From contig NZ_BBYG01000021.1 of NCBI RefSeq assembly GCF_001184025.1, forward strand, positions 1 through 64,000: a DNA stretch of 64,000 bases, given 5' to 3'. This DNA comes from Streptomyces maremycinicus (GTDB taxonomy: Bacteria; Actinomycetota; Actinomycetes; Streptomycetales; Streptomycetaceae). Of the stretch, positions 26,175-34,733 are shown piece by piece. Under the pieces are notes generated by a model. It saw only the letters and a list, made by a program, of their open reading frames with translations, did no database searches and was not told where the DNA came from. Position numbers and translations under genes: made by a program. How positions within the stretch are numbered: the first letter of the stretch is position 1; every line of letters starts with the position of its first letter.

Positions 26175-26822
26175 ATGGCGCATCCGGAGCTTCCGGAGAT
26201 CGTCTCGCGCGAGGAGTGGCGCGCGGCGCGCGAAGAACTGCTGGCCAAGGAGGAGGCGGTGGCACGCGCGCGGGACGCGCTGAGCGCCGCGCGACGCTCA
26301 CTGCCCATGGTCGAGGTCGACAAGGAGTACGTGTTCGAGGGCGGCGACGGCAAGGCCCGGCTCCTCGACCTGTTCGGCGGCCGCGGACAACTCGTCGTCC
26401 ACCACTTCATGTTCGCCCCCGAGTGGCGGTCCGGCTGCCGCTGCTGCGCCGCCTTCCTCGACCAGGTCGGCCATCTCGCGCACCTCGACGCGTGCGGCAC
26501 CTCGTTCGCGGTGGTGTCCCGGGCGCCGTTCCCGCGGATCCTGCCGTTCAAGGCGCGCATGGGCTGGACGGTGCCCTGGTACTCGTCGTACGACGGTGAT
26601 TTCAACGGCGACTTCGAGGCGACGGTGGGGCAGCCCGGCGGCCTCGCCGAGCGGCCGGGGGTCAGCTGCTTCCTCCGGGAGGGCGACCGGGTCTTCCACA
26701 CGTACTCGGTCTTCGACCGCGAGCTCGACCGGCTCGGCCCCGCGACGACGTTGCTGGACCTGACGGCACTGGGGCGGCCGGACGGCGTACGCCTCCGCTA
26801 CCACGACGAGTACGAGTACTGA
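26175..26822 (+). CDS. DUF899 family (thioredoxin-like) protein
   Basis: The 215-aa DUF899 protein has the family landmarks PEIVSREEWRAAREELLAKEEA at the start, then LFGGRGQLVVHHFMFAPEWRSGCRCCAAF, with Cys-Arg-Cys-Cys in the position of the thioredoxin-like active-site loop, and PWYSSYDGDFNGDF. The family is predicted to have a thioredoxin fold, but its reaction is not established. ATG 26175 with GGAGGGGC 6 nt upstream. Single gene with no obvious operon partner. Confidence 0.9.
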   Translation: MAHPELPEIVSREEWRAAREELLAKEEAVARARDALSAARRSLPMVEVDKEYVFEGGDGKARLLDLFGGRGQLVVHHFMFAPEWRSGCRCCAAFLDQVGHLAHLDACGTSFAVVSRAPFPRILPFKARMGWTVPWYSSYDGDFNGDFEATVGQPGGLAERPGVSCFLREGDRVFHTYSVFDRELDRLGPATTLLDLTALGRPDGVRLRYHDEYEY

Positions 26823-26975
26823 CACGGAGTGTGCCCGACATGTTCGTAAGGTGACCGGATTCTCACACTCTGCGGTGAGCGCGTGTCAACTACGTCTCAG
26901 TACCGCAACCTGCCGAGGCCATCACCCTCCCAAGAGCGTTAACTCCTACAAGCAGACGCTGATCGGAGGTGCGAG

Positions 26976-27152
26976 ATGGTGAACGGGCGGACCGTGCTCG
27001 AGCGCTTTCCCGCGGGTGGGCCGCGAGGCTCGTGGCCGGCGGAGGAGTTCGCGCGGGCGCGACGGATGGAAGGGCTGGCCGCCGAGGTCGTCATGGACCT
27101 CGACTCGGACACCTTCCTGGTGGTCGTCCGGGGCGGCGACACCGCGCGGTGA
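26976..27152 (+). CDS. Small protein, 58 aa
   Basis: This 58-aa gene starts at ATG 26976 behind a strong GGAGGT box. The product reads MVNGRTVLERFPAGGPRGSW and ends LAAEVVMDLDSDTFLVVVRG plus a short tail. GC3 is high and the frame is closed on both sides. I recall similar short proteins in other Streptomyces genomes. No domain recognised. It ends 5 nt before the stop of the convergent ABC transporter gene. Confidence 0.65.
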   Translation: MVNGRTVLERFPAGGPRGSWPAEEFARARRMEGLAAEVVMDLDSDTFLVVVRGGDTAR

Positions 27153-27156
27153 GGCG

Positions 27157-29202
27157 TCAGCCCGCCTGTGAGGGGGCGGGCACCTGCGCCGTGAACTGCT
27201 CGGCCTGGAGCGTGTACAGCTCGGCGTAGACACCACCGCCCGCCAGCAGCTCGTCCGGGGTGCCGGACTCCACGAGCCGGCCCTGGTCCAGGACGTGCAC
27301 CAGGTCCGCGTGCCGGACCGACGCCAGCCGATGGGTGATCAGCACGACCGTCTGGCCGCTGTCGGCCAGCGCGCGGATCTTCTCGAAGACCTCCAGTTCG
27401 GCCCGGGCGTCCAGGGCCGCCGTCGGCTCGTCCACGATCAGGATGCGTCCGCGCCGATAGGCCGCGCGGGCGATGCCCAGGCGCTGCCACTGGCCGCCGG
27501 ACAGCTCGTGACCGCCGCTGAAATGCCGGGCCAGCAGGGTGTCCAGGCCGCGCGGCAGGTCGTCGACCACCTCCTGGGCGCCCGCCTCCGCGACCGAAGC
27601 GGCCAGCCGTTCCTCGGTGAGCGGCGCGGCGGACCGGCCGATGGCGACGTTGACCCGGGCCGTGAACGGCCACCGCTTGAAGTCCTGCGCCACCATCGCG
27701 ATGCGCTCGGCCAGCTGGTGCCGGTCCGCGTCCGCCGCGTCCACGCCGTCCCACAGGATCCGTCCCCGGTCCGGCCGGTACAGCCCTGCCAGCAGCTTCA
27801 CCAGGGTCGTCTTGCCGGAGCCGTTCTCACCGACGAGCGCGATGATCCGGCCGAGGGGCAGCGCGAGGCTGACGTCGTCGAGGGCGGGACGCGCGGACTC
27901 CCCCGGATAGCCGAACGTGACGTTCTCGAACCGGATCTCGCGCGGGTCCTCCGGCAGGGCCGCGCCGCCCACCGGGATCGCCCGGTCGGCCGCCTCCACG
28001 TAGAGACGCTGGAGGTCGCCCACGAACAGGGCCTCCTCGTGCAGCTGGTTGACCTCCAGGACGAGGGTGTTCAGGCTCGCCGAGCCGCTGCGGATCGCGA
28101 TCACGGCCGTGCCCGCCACCGCCAGCGCCATCGTCCCGGTGAGCAGCAGTCCGCCCAGCGTGGCGTAGGTCGCCAGGGTCGCCAGGCCCGTCCAGGTCGC
28201 CGCGAACAGCCCGGTACGGGCCGCGAGCCGGGCCAGCCGGGCCTGCTCCGCCTCCGCCGTCTCGGACATCGCGCGGAAGTGCCGCAGCAGGAAGGGGCCT
28301 ACGCCGTGGACGCGGATCTCGGGCGCGGCCGCCGGCTCGGTGAGGAGTTCGGCGATCAGATGCCCCGCGCGGGCGTGCTGCACCCAGGTGTGGAAGGACT
28401 CGTAGCGGCGCCGGGCGTTGGTGAGGGCGCTCCAGGCGCTCGGCAGGGTCATCGTGACCAGCAGCGGCAGCAGGAGCGGGTGGAGCACGGTGAGCACCCC
28501 GGCCGACGCGGCCAGCGAGATCATCGCGTTCACCACCCGCGTGCCGTGACTGATCATGTAGCGGCTGGACCGGGCGCCGTACTGCGCGGTGTCCAGCAGC
28601 TTGTGGAAGGCGTGGTCCTCGATCGCGGAGAGCTCGACGGCGGCCGCCCGCTCCAGATACAGCTCGGTCGCCACCCGCTCCACCTTGGGCTCCAGCCGCC
28701 CGGTGGCATACGTCGACGCGGCCCGCAGCAGTGCACCGACGAGCAGGACGACGGCCATGGCGGCCAGCGCGGGGGCGGCGCCGCGCAGCCGGTCCTCGAT
28801 CGGGCCGCCGGTGATGAGCCGGCCCAGCACGGCGTTCATCGCGAGCAGGCCGATCGCCTGCGCCACGCCCCGGGCGATCTCGGCGGACAGCACGATCCGG
28901 GCGGCCTTGGGGTCGGCCTGCCGGGCCAGCCGGAAGCTGGTGCGCAGGAGGGAGGGCAGCCGGGTGAGCATGGCGCGGAAGTTCAGCTCCAGAAAGGCGT
29001 CCCGGTGCTGGTTCCATCCCATGTCGTAGCGGAGCGGGCCGCCGAAGAGGAGCCGCTCCGACTCGGACACGTCACGCTCGTCGGGCCCCTGGGGCGGGAG
29101 GTTCTTCCCGGCCGCCGACGTCTTTCCGGTCGCCCGTGGCGTCCCGGCCTCGCGTGTCTTCCCCGCCTCCTGTGCCGTGCCCGCCTCTCGTGCCTCTCCC
29201 AC
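27157..29202 (-). CDS. ABC exporter, fused permease and ATPase
   Basis: The 681-aa half-transporter has an N-terminal Gly/Ala/Glu/Thr-rich extension (residues 1-40, with EAGT-like repeats), a six-helix transmembrane domain (about 85-400) and a C-terminal nucleotide-binding domain with Walker A GENGSGKTT, signature LSGGQ and Walker B ILIVDEPTAALDA. It probably works as a dimer that exports a lipid, peptide or drug; the substrate is unknown. The start GTG at 29202 is the longest option. An internal start after the repeats cannot be excluded. Confidence 0.88.
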   Translation of the reverse strand: MGEAREAGTAQEAGKTREAGTPRATGKTSAAGKNLPPQGPDERDVSESERLLFGGPLRYDMGWNQHRDAFLELNFRAMLTRLPSLLRTSFRLARQADPKAARIVLSAEIARGVAQAIGLLAMNAVLGRLITGGPIEDRLRGAAPALAAMAVVLLVGALLRAASTYATGRLEPKVERVATELYLERAAAVELSAIEDHAFHKLLDTAQYGARSSRYMISHGTRVVNAMISLAASAGVLTVLHPLLLPLLVTMTLPSAWSALTNARRRYESFHTWVQHARAGHLIAELLTEPAAAPEIRVHGVGPFLLRHFRAMSETAEAEQARLARLAARTGLFAATWTGLATLATYATLGGLLLTGTMALAVAGTAVIAIRSGSASLNTLVLEVNQLHEEALFVGDLQRLYVEAADRAIPVGGAALPEDPREIRFENVTFGYPGESARPALDDVSLALPLGRIIALVGENGSGKTTLVKLLAGLYRPDRGRILWDGVDAADADRHQLAERIAMVAQDFKRWPFTARVNVAIGRSAAPLTEERLAASVAEAGAQEVVDDLPRGLDTLLARHFSGGHELSGGQWQRLGIARAAYRRGRILIVDEPTAALDARAELEVFEKIRALADSGQTVVLITHRLASVRHADLVHVLDQGRLVESGTPDELLAGGGVYAELYTLQAEQFTAQVPAPSQAG

Positions 29203-29363
29203 CGTCGGCCCTCCCCGGTCGCGATAGTCGACGAACGGCCACTATCGCGGGACGGAGCGGGGCAGGGCAGGGCGCGGGAGGGGAGAGCCGGGACGCGCGG
29301 GCGTGCGCCGGGACGGCCCCGGGACGGGCTAGCGGTGGTGCGGAGGGGACTTCTCGGAGGGGC

Positions 29364-29810
29364 TCAGGCGCTGATCGCCCGTGACCAGGTGGGCGTCGTG
29401 CCCGTGAGGCGGCACAGCGCCAGGTAGAGGGGGATCGGCGGGGTGTACGGAAGCGTGCCGTCCGGTCGGTGGATGAGGCCGGGGACGTGCGGCGAGTCCG
29501 GCAGGAGGGCGCCCGTGGCGTAGTGCGCGGGGGCGGGCCATTCCAGGGCGTAGTCGGAGTCCGAGGGCACCAGCCACCACCAGCGTGCCTCGTCGGCGTA
29601 GACGCACCCCACCCGCGGCAGGCGCGGCATCAGCAGCGGGCCGAGCCGGGCGGGGACGGAGACGGCGTCGCAGCCCAGCGGGGCCGTCATGCCGTCGGGC
29701 ACGGCCAGCCGGCGCGGCGGCTCGGGGGTGTGCTTACCGCCCGGCCCGCGCTTGAGGCGGACGAGCGTGTCGAGGGTCAGCAGCGGAGCCCTGCCGGAGA
29801 CCGCGCTCAT
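29364..29810 (-). CDS. Hypothetical protein downstream of the WhiJ-type ATPase
   Basis: The 148-aa protein starts at the ATG at 29810, 4 nt overlapping the stop of the ATP-binding protein gene, so the two are translationally coupled. It contains VRLKRGPGGKHTPEPPRRL, RWWWLVPSDSDYALEWP and a Pro-rich C-terminus. No domain is recognised. It is probably an accessory of the adjacent ATPase by coupling, but this is inference. Confidence 0.65.
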   Translation of the reverse strand: MSAVSGRAPLLTLDTLVRLKRGPGGKHTPEPPRRLAVPDGMTAPLGCDAVSVPARLGPLLMPRLPRVGCVYADEARWWWLVPSDSDYALEWPAPAHYATGALLPDSPHVPGLIHRPDGTLPYTPPIPLYLALCRLTGTTPTWSRAISA

Positions 29811-30781
29811 GCCCTTCCCCGCTCGCGGCCGTGCTCGAGCGGGAGGGGTCCGGCGGAGTGGCCGGCCGGCCGGCCGTCGCGGCCGCCCTCGTATCCGCCG
29901 TGGCCACCGGGAGCGCGATGCCACTGGGGCGCGATGCGAGGGGCCGGACTGTCGGGCGCGGATGCGGGCGCGGGTGCGGGTGCGGGGACGGGCTTGGCGG
30001 AGGAGGCGGCGGGCAGGACCGGCGGCACGGGGTGGGGCCGGCGGGCGGCCCGGCCGGCCATGGCGCGGTACCACTGCTCGGCCTGTTCGTCCTCGTCGGC
30101 CGGGCTGTCGGACGATCCCGGCTTCGGGCGGGCGCCCCAGCCGAGGTCGTTGCGCGGCACGGCCGGGCCGGTGCGGGGCTCGGCCGGGCCGTCGTGGAAC
30201 TCGTCCAGCGTGTCCAGCAGCTCGTGCAGGTCGGCGTGGTGCGGCTCGGCCGGGTCCAGGCTGTTGCAGGGCTCGGCGGGATCGCGGGGAGCGTCGGCCT
30301 TGCGGGTCAGGTCGGCCCAGACCAGCAGGCCGGGCCCGTGCTCCTGGGCACCCCAGGCGTGACAGAGGGCTTCGACGAGGAGCAGTCCCCTCCCGTGCTC
30401 CTCCTCGGGGCGCTGCGGGGAGGGATGGGGCTCACCCGGCGCGCACCCCTCGTCGCGCACGGCTATGCGCACCAGGTCCTCGCCGTCGTGCAGCTCGCAG
30501 ACGACGATGTCGCTCGCGGTGTGCACGATCGCGTTGGTGACCAGCTCGGATATGACCAGGGCGGCGGTGTCGCAGGTGTCCTCGCACACCGACCAGCCGG
30601 TCAGCCGGGCCCTCGTCAGGCGTCTGGCCTGGGCGGGGGAACCCGGATGGGCGGCCAGTTCGAATCGGAACCGGCGCTCGGCAGCGGCCTGGTCGGGGCC
30701 TGCTCCCGCGCTGGCACCGAGACCCTGGGGGCGGCCTGCGGCGGCGTCTGTTCCTAAGGGCGCGGACGGAATCACGCTTGC
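29807..30781 (-). CDS. ATP-binding protein (HATPase_c_2, RsbW/AbaA-like)
   Basis: The 324-aa protein has an anti-sigma/serine-kinase-like GHKL ATPase domain (about residues 35-145) with N-box LVISELVTNAIVHT and the Gly motifs VRDEGCAPGEP and HGRGLLLVEALC. A long Pro/Ala/Gly-rich tail (about 190-324) follows. It lies next to, and divergent from, an XRE-DUF5753 gene and DUF397, the arrangement known from WhiJ-type developmental loci in Streptomyces. The GTG start at 30781 has a GGGGAG box; a GTG 9 nt further in is an alternative. Confidence 0.83.
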   Translation of the reverse strand, partial: ASVIPSAPLGTDAAAGRPQGLGASAGAGPDQAAAERRFRFELAAHPGSPAQARRLTRARLTGWSVCEDTCDTAALVISELVTNAIVHTASDIVVCELHDGEDLVRIAVRDEGCAPGEPHPSPQRPEEEHGRGLLLVEALCHAWGAQEHGPGLLVWADLTRKADAPRDPAEPCNSLDPAEPHHADLHELLDTLDEFHDGPAEPRTGPAVPRNDLGWGARPKPGSSDSPADEDEQAEQWYRAMAGRAARRPHPVPPVLPAASSAKPVPAPAPAPASAPDSPAPRIAPQWHRAPGGHGGYEGGRDGRPAGHSAGPLPLEHGRERGRA

Positions 30782-30800
30782 CACTATCTCCCCGCCGTGA

Positions 30801-30952
30801 ACACTTGGCAAGTGTCACTCTGAAAAATGCAGAGTGCTGTGTGACGCGGTGGAGGGCCGTGGCACACTGCTCGCAACAGCACGTTGAACGGCGCCGGTTG
30901 GGACCGTCGAAGATCCGTACTCATTCGTACAGATCTTCGAATGGATCTTCGA
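30801..30952. promoter_or_regulatory. Cluster of palindromes between the ATPase and XRE genes
   Basis: Two adjacent inverted repeats lie near the ATPase start: ACACTTGGCAAGTGT (30801-30815, exact) and CACTCTG/CAGAGTG (30816-30822 with 30830-30836, 7-nt gap). A larger repeat follows: TCGAAGATC.GTAC (30907-30920) inverted against GTAC.GATCTTCGA (30927-30940), with a third GATCTTCGA copy at 30944-30952. They probably hold the promoters and the binding sites of the XRE regulator. Confidence 0.7.
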
Positions 30953-31050
30953 GCGGCGCCGTAGGGCTGTCGGGATTCTTTTCGTGACCGGCCGGGTCGG
31001 GGCTCGTGCGGCCCCCGCGTGACCGGCCTGGCTCTTCGTGGAGGTGGAGC

Positions 31051-31911
31051 GTGAGCGAACCGCGGTCCGCGCCGACGGTCGGACAGGTCGTCCTCGGTCG
31101 GCGCCTGCTGGACCTGCGGGAACGCGCCGGGCTCAAGCGCGAGGAAGCCGCCCGCATCCTGCGCGTCGCACCCGCCACGGTCCGCCGTATGGAGATGGCC
31201 GAGGTCAGCCTCAAGATCCCGTACCTCCAGCTGCTGCTGAAGGCCTACGGCGTCACCGAGGAGGAAGCCGACGGCTTCGTCCAGCTCGCCGAGGACGCGA
31301 ACAAGCCGGGCTGGTGGCAGCGGTTCCACGACGTCCTGCCCGGCTGGTTCTCGATGCACGTCAGCCTCGAGGGCGCCGCCGCCCTGATCCGTCAGTACGA
31401 GCCCCACTTCGTGCCCGGCCTGCTCCAGACCGAGGACTACGCCCGCGGCGTCCTGAAGTCCGGAGCCATCGGCCAGACCCGCCCGGAGGACATCGAGCGC
31501 CTCGTCGACCTGCGCATGCAACGCCAGGATCTGCTCACCCGTCAGGACGCGCCCCGGCTGTGGGTCGTGATGGACGAGACGGTGCTGCGTCGCCCGGTCG
31601 GCGGCCCGGAGGTGATGCGCGCGCAGATCGACACCCTGCTCGAGGCCACGAAGCTGCCCAATGTGACGCTCCAGATCGCCCCGTTCGAGAACGGGCCGCA
31701 TCCGGGCACGTACGGGCCCTTCGTGCTGTTCCGATTCGCCATGCCGGAGCTTCCGGACATGGTCTACAGCGAGTACCTGACCGGCGCCGTCTATCTCGAC
31801 GCCCGCAGCGAGGTGGCGACCCACCTCGAGGTCATGGACCGCATGGCGGCGCAGGCCGCTACAGCACATCGCACGAAGGAGATCCTCCGGGATCTCCGCA
31901 AGGAGTTGTGA
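31051..31911 (+). CDS. XRE-type regulator with DUF5753 domain (WhiJ-like)
   Basis: The 286-aa DNA-binding protein has an N-terminal helix-turn-helix (about residues 15-68, RERAGLKREEAARILRVAPATVRRME) and a C-terminal DUF5753 domain with YEPHFVPGLLQTEDYAR, RQDLLTRQDAPRLWVVMDE and GTYGPFVLFRFA. It belongs to the WhiJ/BldB-partner family that acts with a DUF397 protein. Start GTG 31051 with GGAGGTGGAGC. It is followed at once by the DUF397 gene, and the divergent ATPase sits behind it. Confidence 0.9.
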   Translation: MSEPRSAPTVGQVVLGRRLLDLRERAGLKREEAARILRVAPATVRRMEMAEVSLKIPYLQLLLKAYGVTEEEADGFVQLAEDANKPGWWQRFHDVLPGWFSMHVSLEGAAALIRQYEPHFVPGLLQTEDYARGVLKSGAIGQTRPEDIERLVDLRMQRQDLLTRQDAPRLWVVMDETVLRRPVGGPEVMRAQIDTLLEATKLPNVTLQIAPFENGPHPGTYGPFVLFRFAMPELPDMVYSEYLTGAVYLDARSEVATHLEVMDRMAAQAATAHRTKEILRDLRKEL

Positions 31912-32187
31912 ATGAATCACATCAGGACCCAGTCCAGGCCGAGGGTCCGCGCACAGCGGATCTACAACGGCATGCCCGCCCGTGAGCTGGGCAGTGAGGG
32001 CTGGCACAAGCCGTGGAGCGGCGGCAACGGAGGCAACTGCCTGGAAGCGATGAAGCTCGCCGACGGCCGGATCGCCGTCCGGCAGTCCACCGACCCCGAC
32101 GGACCGGCGCTGATCTACACCTCCGACGAGATGACGGCCTTCATCGAGGGAGCCAAGGCGGGGGAGGCGGACTTCCTGCTGTCCTGA
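31912..32187 (+). CDS. DUF397 domain-containing protein
   Basis: The 91-aa protein contains the DUF397 core, W.KPWSGGNGGNCLEAMKLADGRIAVRQST followed by DGPALIYTSDEMTAFIEG. The ATG at 31912 directly follows the TGA of the XRE gene, so translation is coupled. In Streptomyces such proteins are partners of WhiJ-type regulators in development or antibiotic control. The specific target here is unknown. Confidence 0.92.
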   Translation: MNHIRTQSRPRVRAQRIYNGMPARELGSEGWHKPWSGGNGGNCLEAMKLADGRIAVRQSTDPDGPALIYTSDEMTAFIEGAKAGEADFLLS

Positions 32188-32208
32188 ACCGACCTGCCTG
32201 GCACCTTT

Positions 32209-32313
32209 TGCTCAGCCCACCCCCCACCCGCCCTACCTCACCCCCCACCCGTCCTTCCCCTTCCGTCTTCCCCATCCCCGCTCACTCCCTTTTCTTCTGC
32301 TCGACTCCCTTGA
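32209..32313 (+). terminator. Candidate Rho-dependent terminator (C-rich, G-poor tract)
   Basis: After the DUF397 stop codon the plus strand becomes pyrimidine-rich, with runs of C and almost no G over about 100 bases; ACCCCCCACCCG-like words occur twice. This composition (C over G bubble) resembles a Rho utilization site. No strong hairpin is present here. Assignment is by composition only. Confidence 0.45.
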
Positions 32314-32363
32314 TTTGGTAATGACTTGAACACCATCCGCGTCACATGCTTACGGAGTGCCTC

Positions 32364-33176
32364 ATGACCGGGCAGGACCCCACCGGAGCCCCAGAGATCG
32401 ACACCAGCAAGCCCCACCCCGCACGGATGTACGACTGGTACCTCGGCGGGAAGGACAACTACCCCGTCGACGAGGCGATGGGCCGGCAGATGCTCGCCCT
32501 CGACCCGCGCGTGCCGGTGATGGCACGAGTCAACCGGGCCTTCATGCACCGCTCCACCCGCTGGCTGGCCCACCACGGGGTACGGCAGTTCCTGGACATC
32601 GGCACGGGCATCCCCACCGAGCCCAACCTGCACCAGGTCGCCCAGCGGATCGCGCCCGACGCCCGCGTCGTCTACTGCGACAACGACCCGATCGTGCTGG
32701 CCCACGCGGCCGCCCTGCTGCGCAGCACGCCGGACGGCGTCACCGAGTACCTCCAGGCGGACGTCCGTGATCCGGACGCCATCATCGAGGGGGCCGGGAA
32801 GATCCTGGACCTCGGCCGGCCGGTGGCGCTCTCACTGGTCGCGCTGCTGCACTTCGTCCCCGACGAGGACGGCGCGCACGAGCTGGTCGGCCGGCTGCTC
32901 GCCGCGCTGCCCTCCGGCAGCTACCTGATGATGACCCACGCCACCGCCGACTTCTCCCCGGAGGAGTCCGCGGCCGCGACGGAGAAGCTGAAGGCGGCGG
33001 GCGTCACCCTCGCCCTGCGGTCCCGCGCCGAGTTCACCCGCTTCTTCGACGGGCTCGACCTGGTCGAACCCGGCGTCGCGGTGGTGCCCGACTGGCACCC
33101 CGAACTCGGCGAACCGGTACCGGGCCAGGACGACGGGGTGATCCCCGGATACGGGGCGGTGGGCCGCAAGCGCTGA
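32364..33176 (+). CDS. DUF574 SAM-dependent methyltransferase
   Basis: The 270-aa protein has the DUF574 (Methyltransf_19) signature at its N-terminus, EIDTSKPHPARMYDWYLGGKDNYPVD, and the SAM motif QFLDIGTGIPTEPNLHQVAQ, acidic VVYCDNDPIVLAH and QADVRDP. The family is abundant in Streptomyces; substrates are not known. Start chosen at ATG 32364 behind an ACGGAGTG box, and an upstream ATG at 32346 is less likely. It follows the WhiJ-like trio but appears to be a separate unit. Confidence 0.9.
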   Translation: MTGQDPTGAPEIDTSKPHPARMYDWYLGGKDNYPVDEAMGRQMLALDPRVPVMARVNRAFMHRSTRWLAHHGVRQFLDIGTGIPTEPNLHQVAQRIAPDARVVYCDNDPIVLAHAAALLRSTPDGVTEYLQADVRDPDAIIEGAGKILDLGRPVALSLVALLHFVPDEDGAHELVGRLLAALPSGSYLMMTHATADFSPEESAAATEKLKAAGVTLALRSRAEFTRFFDGLDLVEPGVAVVPDWHPELGEPVPGQDDGVIPGYGAVGRKR

Positions 33177-33198
33177 GCCCGCCGCGACCGGTGCCGCG

Positions 33199-33235
33199 CG
33201 CGCCGTGGGACGTCCCCGGGACGGCTCACGGCGCG
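33199..33235. terminator. Convergent hairpin between methyltransferase and MocR genes
   Basis: Arms CGCGCCGTG (33199-33207) and CACGGCGCG (33227-33235) form a 9-bp stem around a 19-nt loop that itself contains a short GTCCC/GGGAC pairing. It lies between two convergent stop codons. It is partly inside the MocR gene's last codons. Confidence 0.55.
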
Positions 33236-34686
33236 TCGTCACGTCCGGCGGCGCCGCGCCGTCCCGCGTCCGCCGGCGGCAGGATCCGGCACAGCGCCTC
33301 CAGCGCCGCCCCGTAGGCGTGCTCCGGCGGCGTCGCGTACCCGACGACGAGACCGTCCCGCGGTGCCATGTCGGTCGTCGGATGCCGGAAGGCGGCCAGA
33401 CCGTCCAGGGCGACGCCCTGCCAGACGGCCGCCTTCAGCGCCGACGGCTCGGTGCCGGGCGGCAGCCGCAGCACCGCGTGGAGACCGGCCGCGACCCCGG
33501 TGACCTCGACGTGCGGCGCCTGCGCGGCGAGCGCGTCGACCAGCCGGTCCCGGCGACCGCGGTACCGCTGCCGCATCCGCCGTACGTGACGGTCGTACGC
33601 TCCGGAGGTGATGAGGTCGGCCAGACTCAGCTGGTCCAGCACGCTCGCCCAGGCCTCCCGCTCGCCCTTGGCCGCCAGGACCCCGTCGACATAGCGCTCG
33701 GGCAGCACCATCCAGCCCAGGCGCAGCGCGGGCGACAGGCTCTTGCTGACCGAGCCGACGTAGATCACCCGTTCGGGATCGAGTCCCTGCACGGCGCCGA
33801 CGGGCTTGCGGTCGTAGCGGAACTCCCCGTCGTAGTCGTCCTCGAGGAGCACCCCGCCCCGCGCGCGTGCCCAGTCGATCACGGCGGCCCGGCGGCTCGC
33901 GTGCAGGGGACCACCGGTCGGGAACTGGTGCGCGGGGGTGAGCAGTACCGCCCGCTCGCGATCCAGCCGCTCCACCCGCGCCCCGTCCGCGTCCAGGGGC
34001 AGCACGGTCGTCCGCACGCCGGCCGCCGCCAGCAGACCCCGGTGGAACTCCAGGCCGTACGCCTCCACGGCCAGCGGACCGCGCGGGAGCCCGCCGCCCG
34101 GACCGAACAGCAGCCGCAGCGCATGGGCGAAGCCCGAACAGATCACGATGCGCTCGGGCTCGGCGCGCACCCCGCGCGCGCGTGCCAGATAGACGGTGAG
34201 GGCCTCCCGCAGCTCCCGGCGGCCCGCCGGGTCACCGGGGCCGAACACCTCGTGGGGCGCCTGCTGGAGGGCCCGCCGGTAGGAGGTCAGCCAGGCCGCG
34301 CGCGGGAACGACGACGCGTCCGGTGTGCCCTGCCGCAGGTCGTGCAGGGGTCCACGCGTGCGTGCGGGTGCCCTGACGGGTGTGCGGTGCGCGGGCCGCA
34401 GCGGTTCGGTCCGGTCGGCGACCCGGGTACCGGACCCCTGCCGGGCGGTCAGCCAGCCCTCCGCGACGAGTTCCGCGTACGCGTCGGCCACCGTGTTGCG
34501 GGCCACGCCGAGATCGGCGGCGAGCGAGCGGTACGGCGGCAGCCGGGTGCCGGGAGGCAGGCGCCCGCCGCGCACCGCCTCACGCAGGGCCCGGATCAGG
34601 GCGGCCCGCCGACCGCCCGGACCGGCCAGCTCCACATGCAGGTCGGCACCGATCCGCTCCGCGGAATCGACCCACGAATCCACCAT
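33226..34686 (-). CDS. MocR/PdxR-type GntR regulator with aminotransferase domain
   Basis: The 486-aa protein has an N-terminal GntR winged helix (about residues 25-85, RSLAADLGVARNTVADAYAELVAEGWL) fused to a fold-type I aminotransferase-like domain (about 110-470). The PLP lysine lies in YVGSVSKSLSPALRLGW and a nucleotide-like motif in LLEDDYDGEFRYDR. It is a MocR/PdxR regulator that probably controls the divergent AhpD-like gene 47 bp away. ATG at 34686. Confidence 0.9.
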   Translation of the reverse strand: MVDSWVDSAERIGADLHVELAGPGGRRAALIRALREAVRGGRLPPGTRLPPYRSLAADLGVARNTVADAYAELVAEGWLTARQGSGTRVADRTEPLRPAHRTPVRAPARTRGPLHDLRQGTPDASSFPRAAWLTSYRRALQQAPHEVFGPGDPAGRRELREALTVYLARARGVRAEPERIVICSGFAHALRLLFGPGGGLPRGPLAVEAYGLEFHRGLLAAAGVRTTVLPLDADGARVERLDRERAVLLTPAHQFPTGGPLHASRRAAVIDWARARGGVLLEDDYDGEFRYDRKPVGAVQGLDPERVIYVGSVSKSLSPALRLGWMVLPERYVDGVLAAKGEREAWASVLDQLSLADLITSGAYDRHVRRMRQRYRGRRDRLVDALAAQAPHVEVTGVAAGLHAVLRLPPGTEPSALKAAVWQGVALDGLAAFRHPTTDMAPRDGLVVGYATPPEHAYGAALEALCRILPPADAGRRGAAGRDDAP

Positions 34687-34696
34687 GGAAATGCAC

Positions 34697-34724
34697 CCTA
34701 CAGGGGGTCTTTGCGGCCCGTAGG
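34697..34724. promoter_or_regulatory. Possible operator between MocR regulator and AhpD-like gene
   Basis: CCTAC (34697-34701) and GTAGG (34720-34724) form a short inverted repeat in the 47-bp gap between the two divergent starts. MocR proteins bind direct or inverted repeats near such promoters. The arms are too short to be certain. Confidence 0.4.
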
Positions 34725-34733
34725 TTGAGAGAC

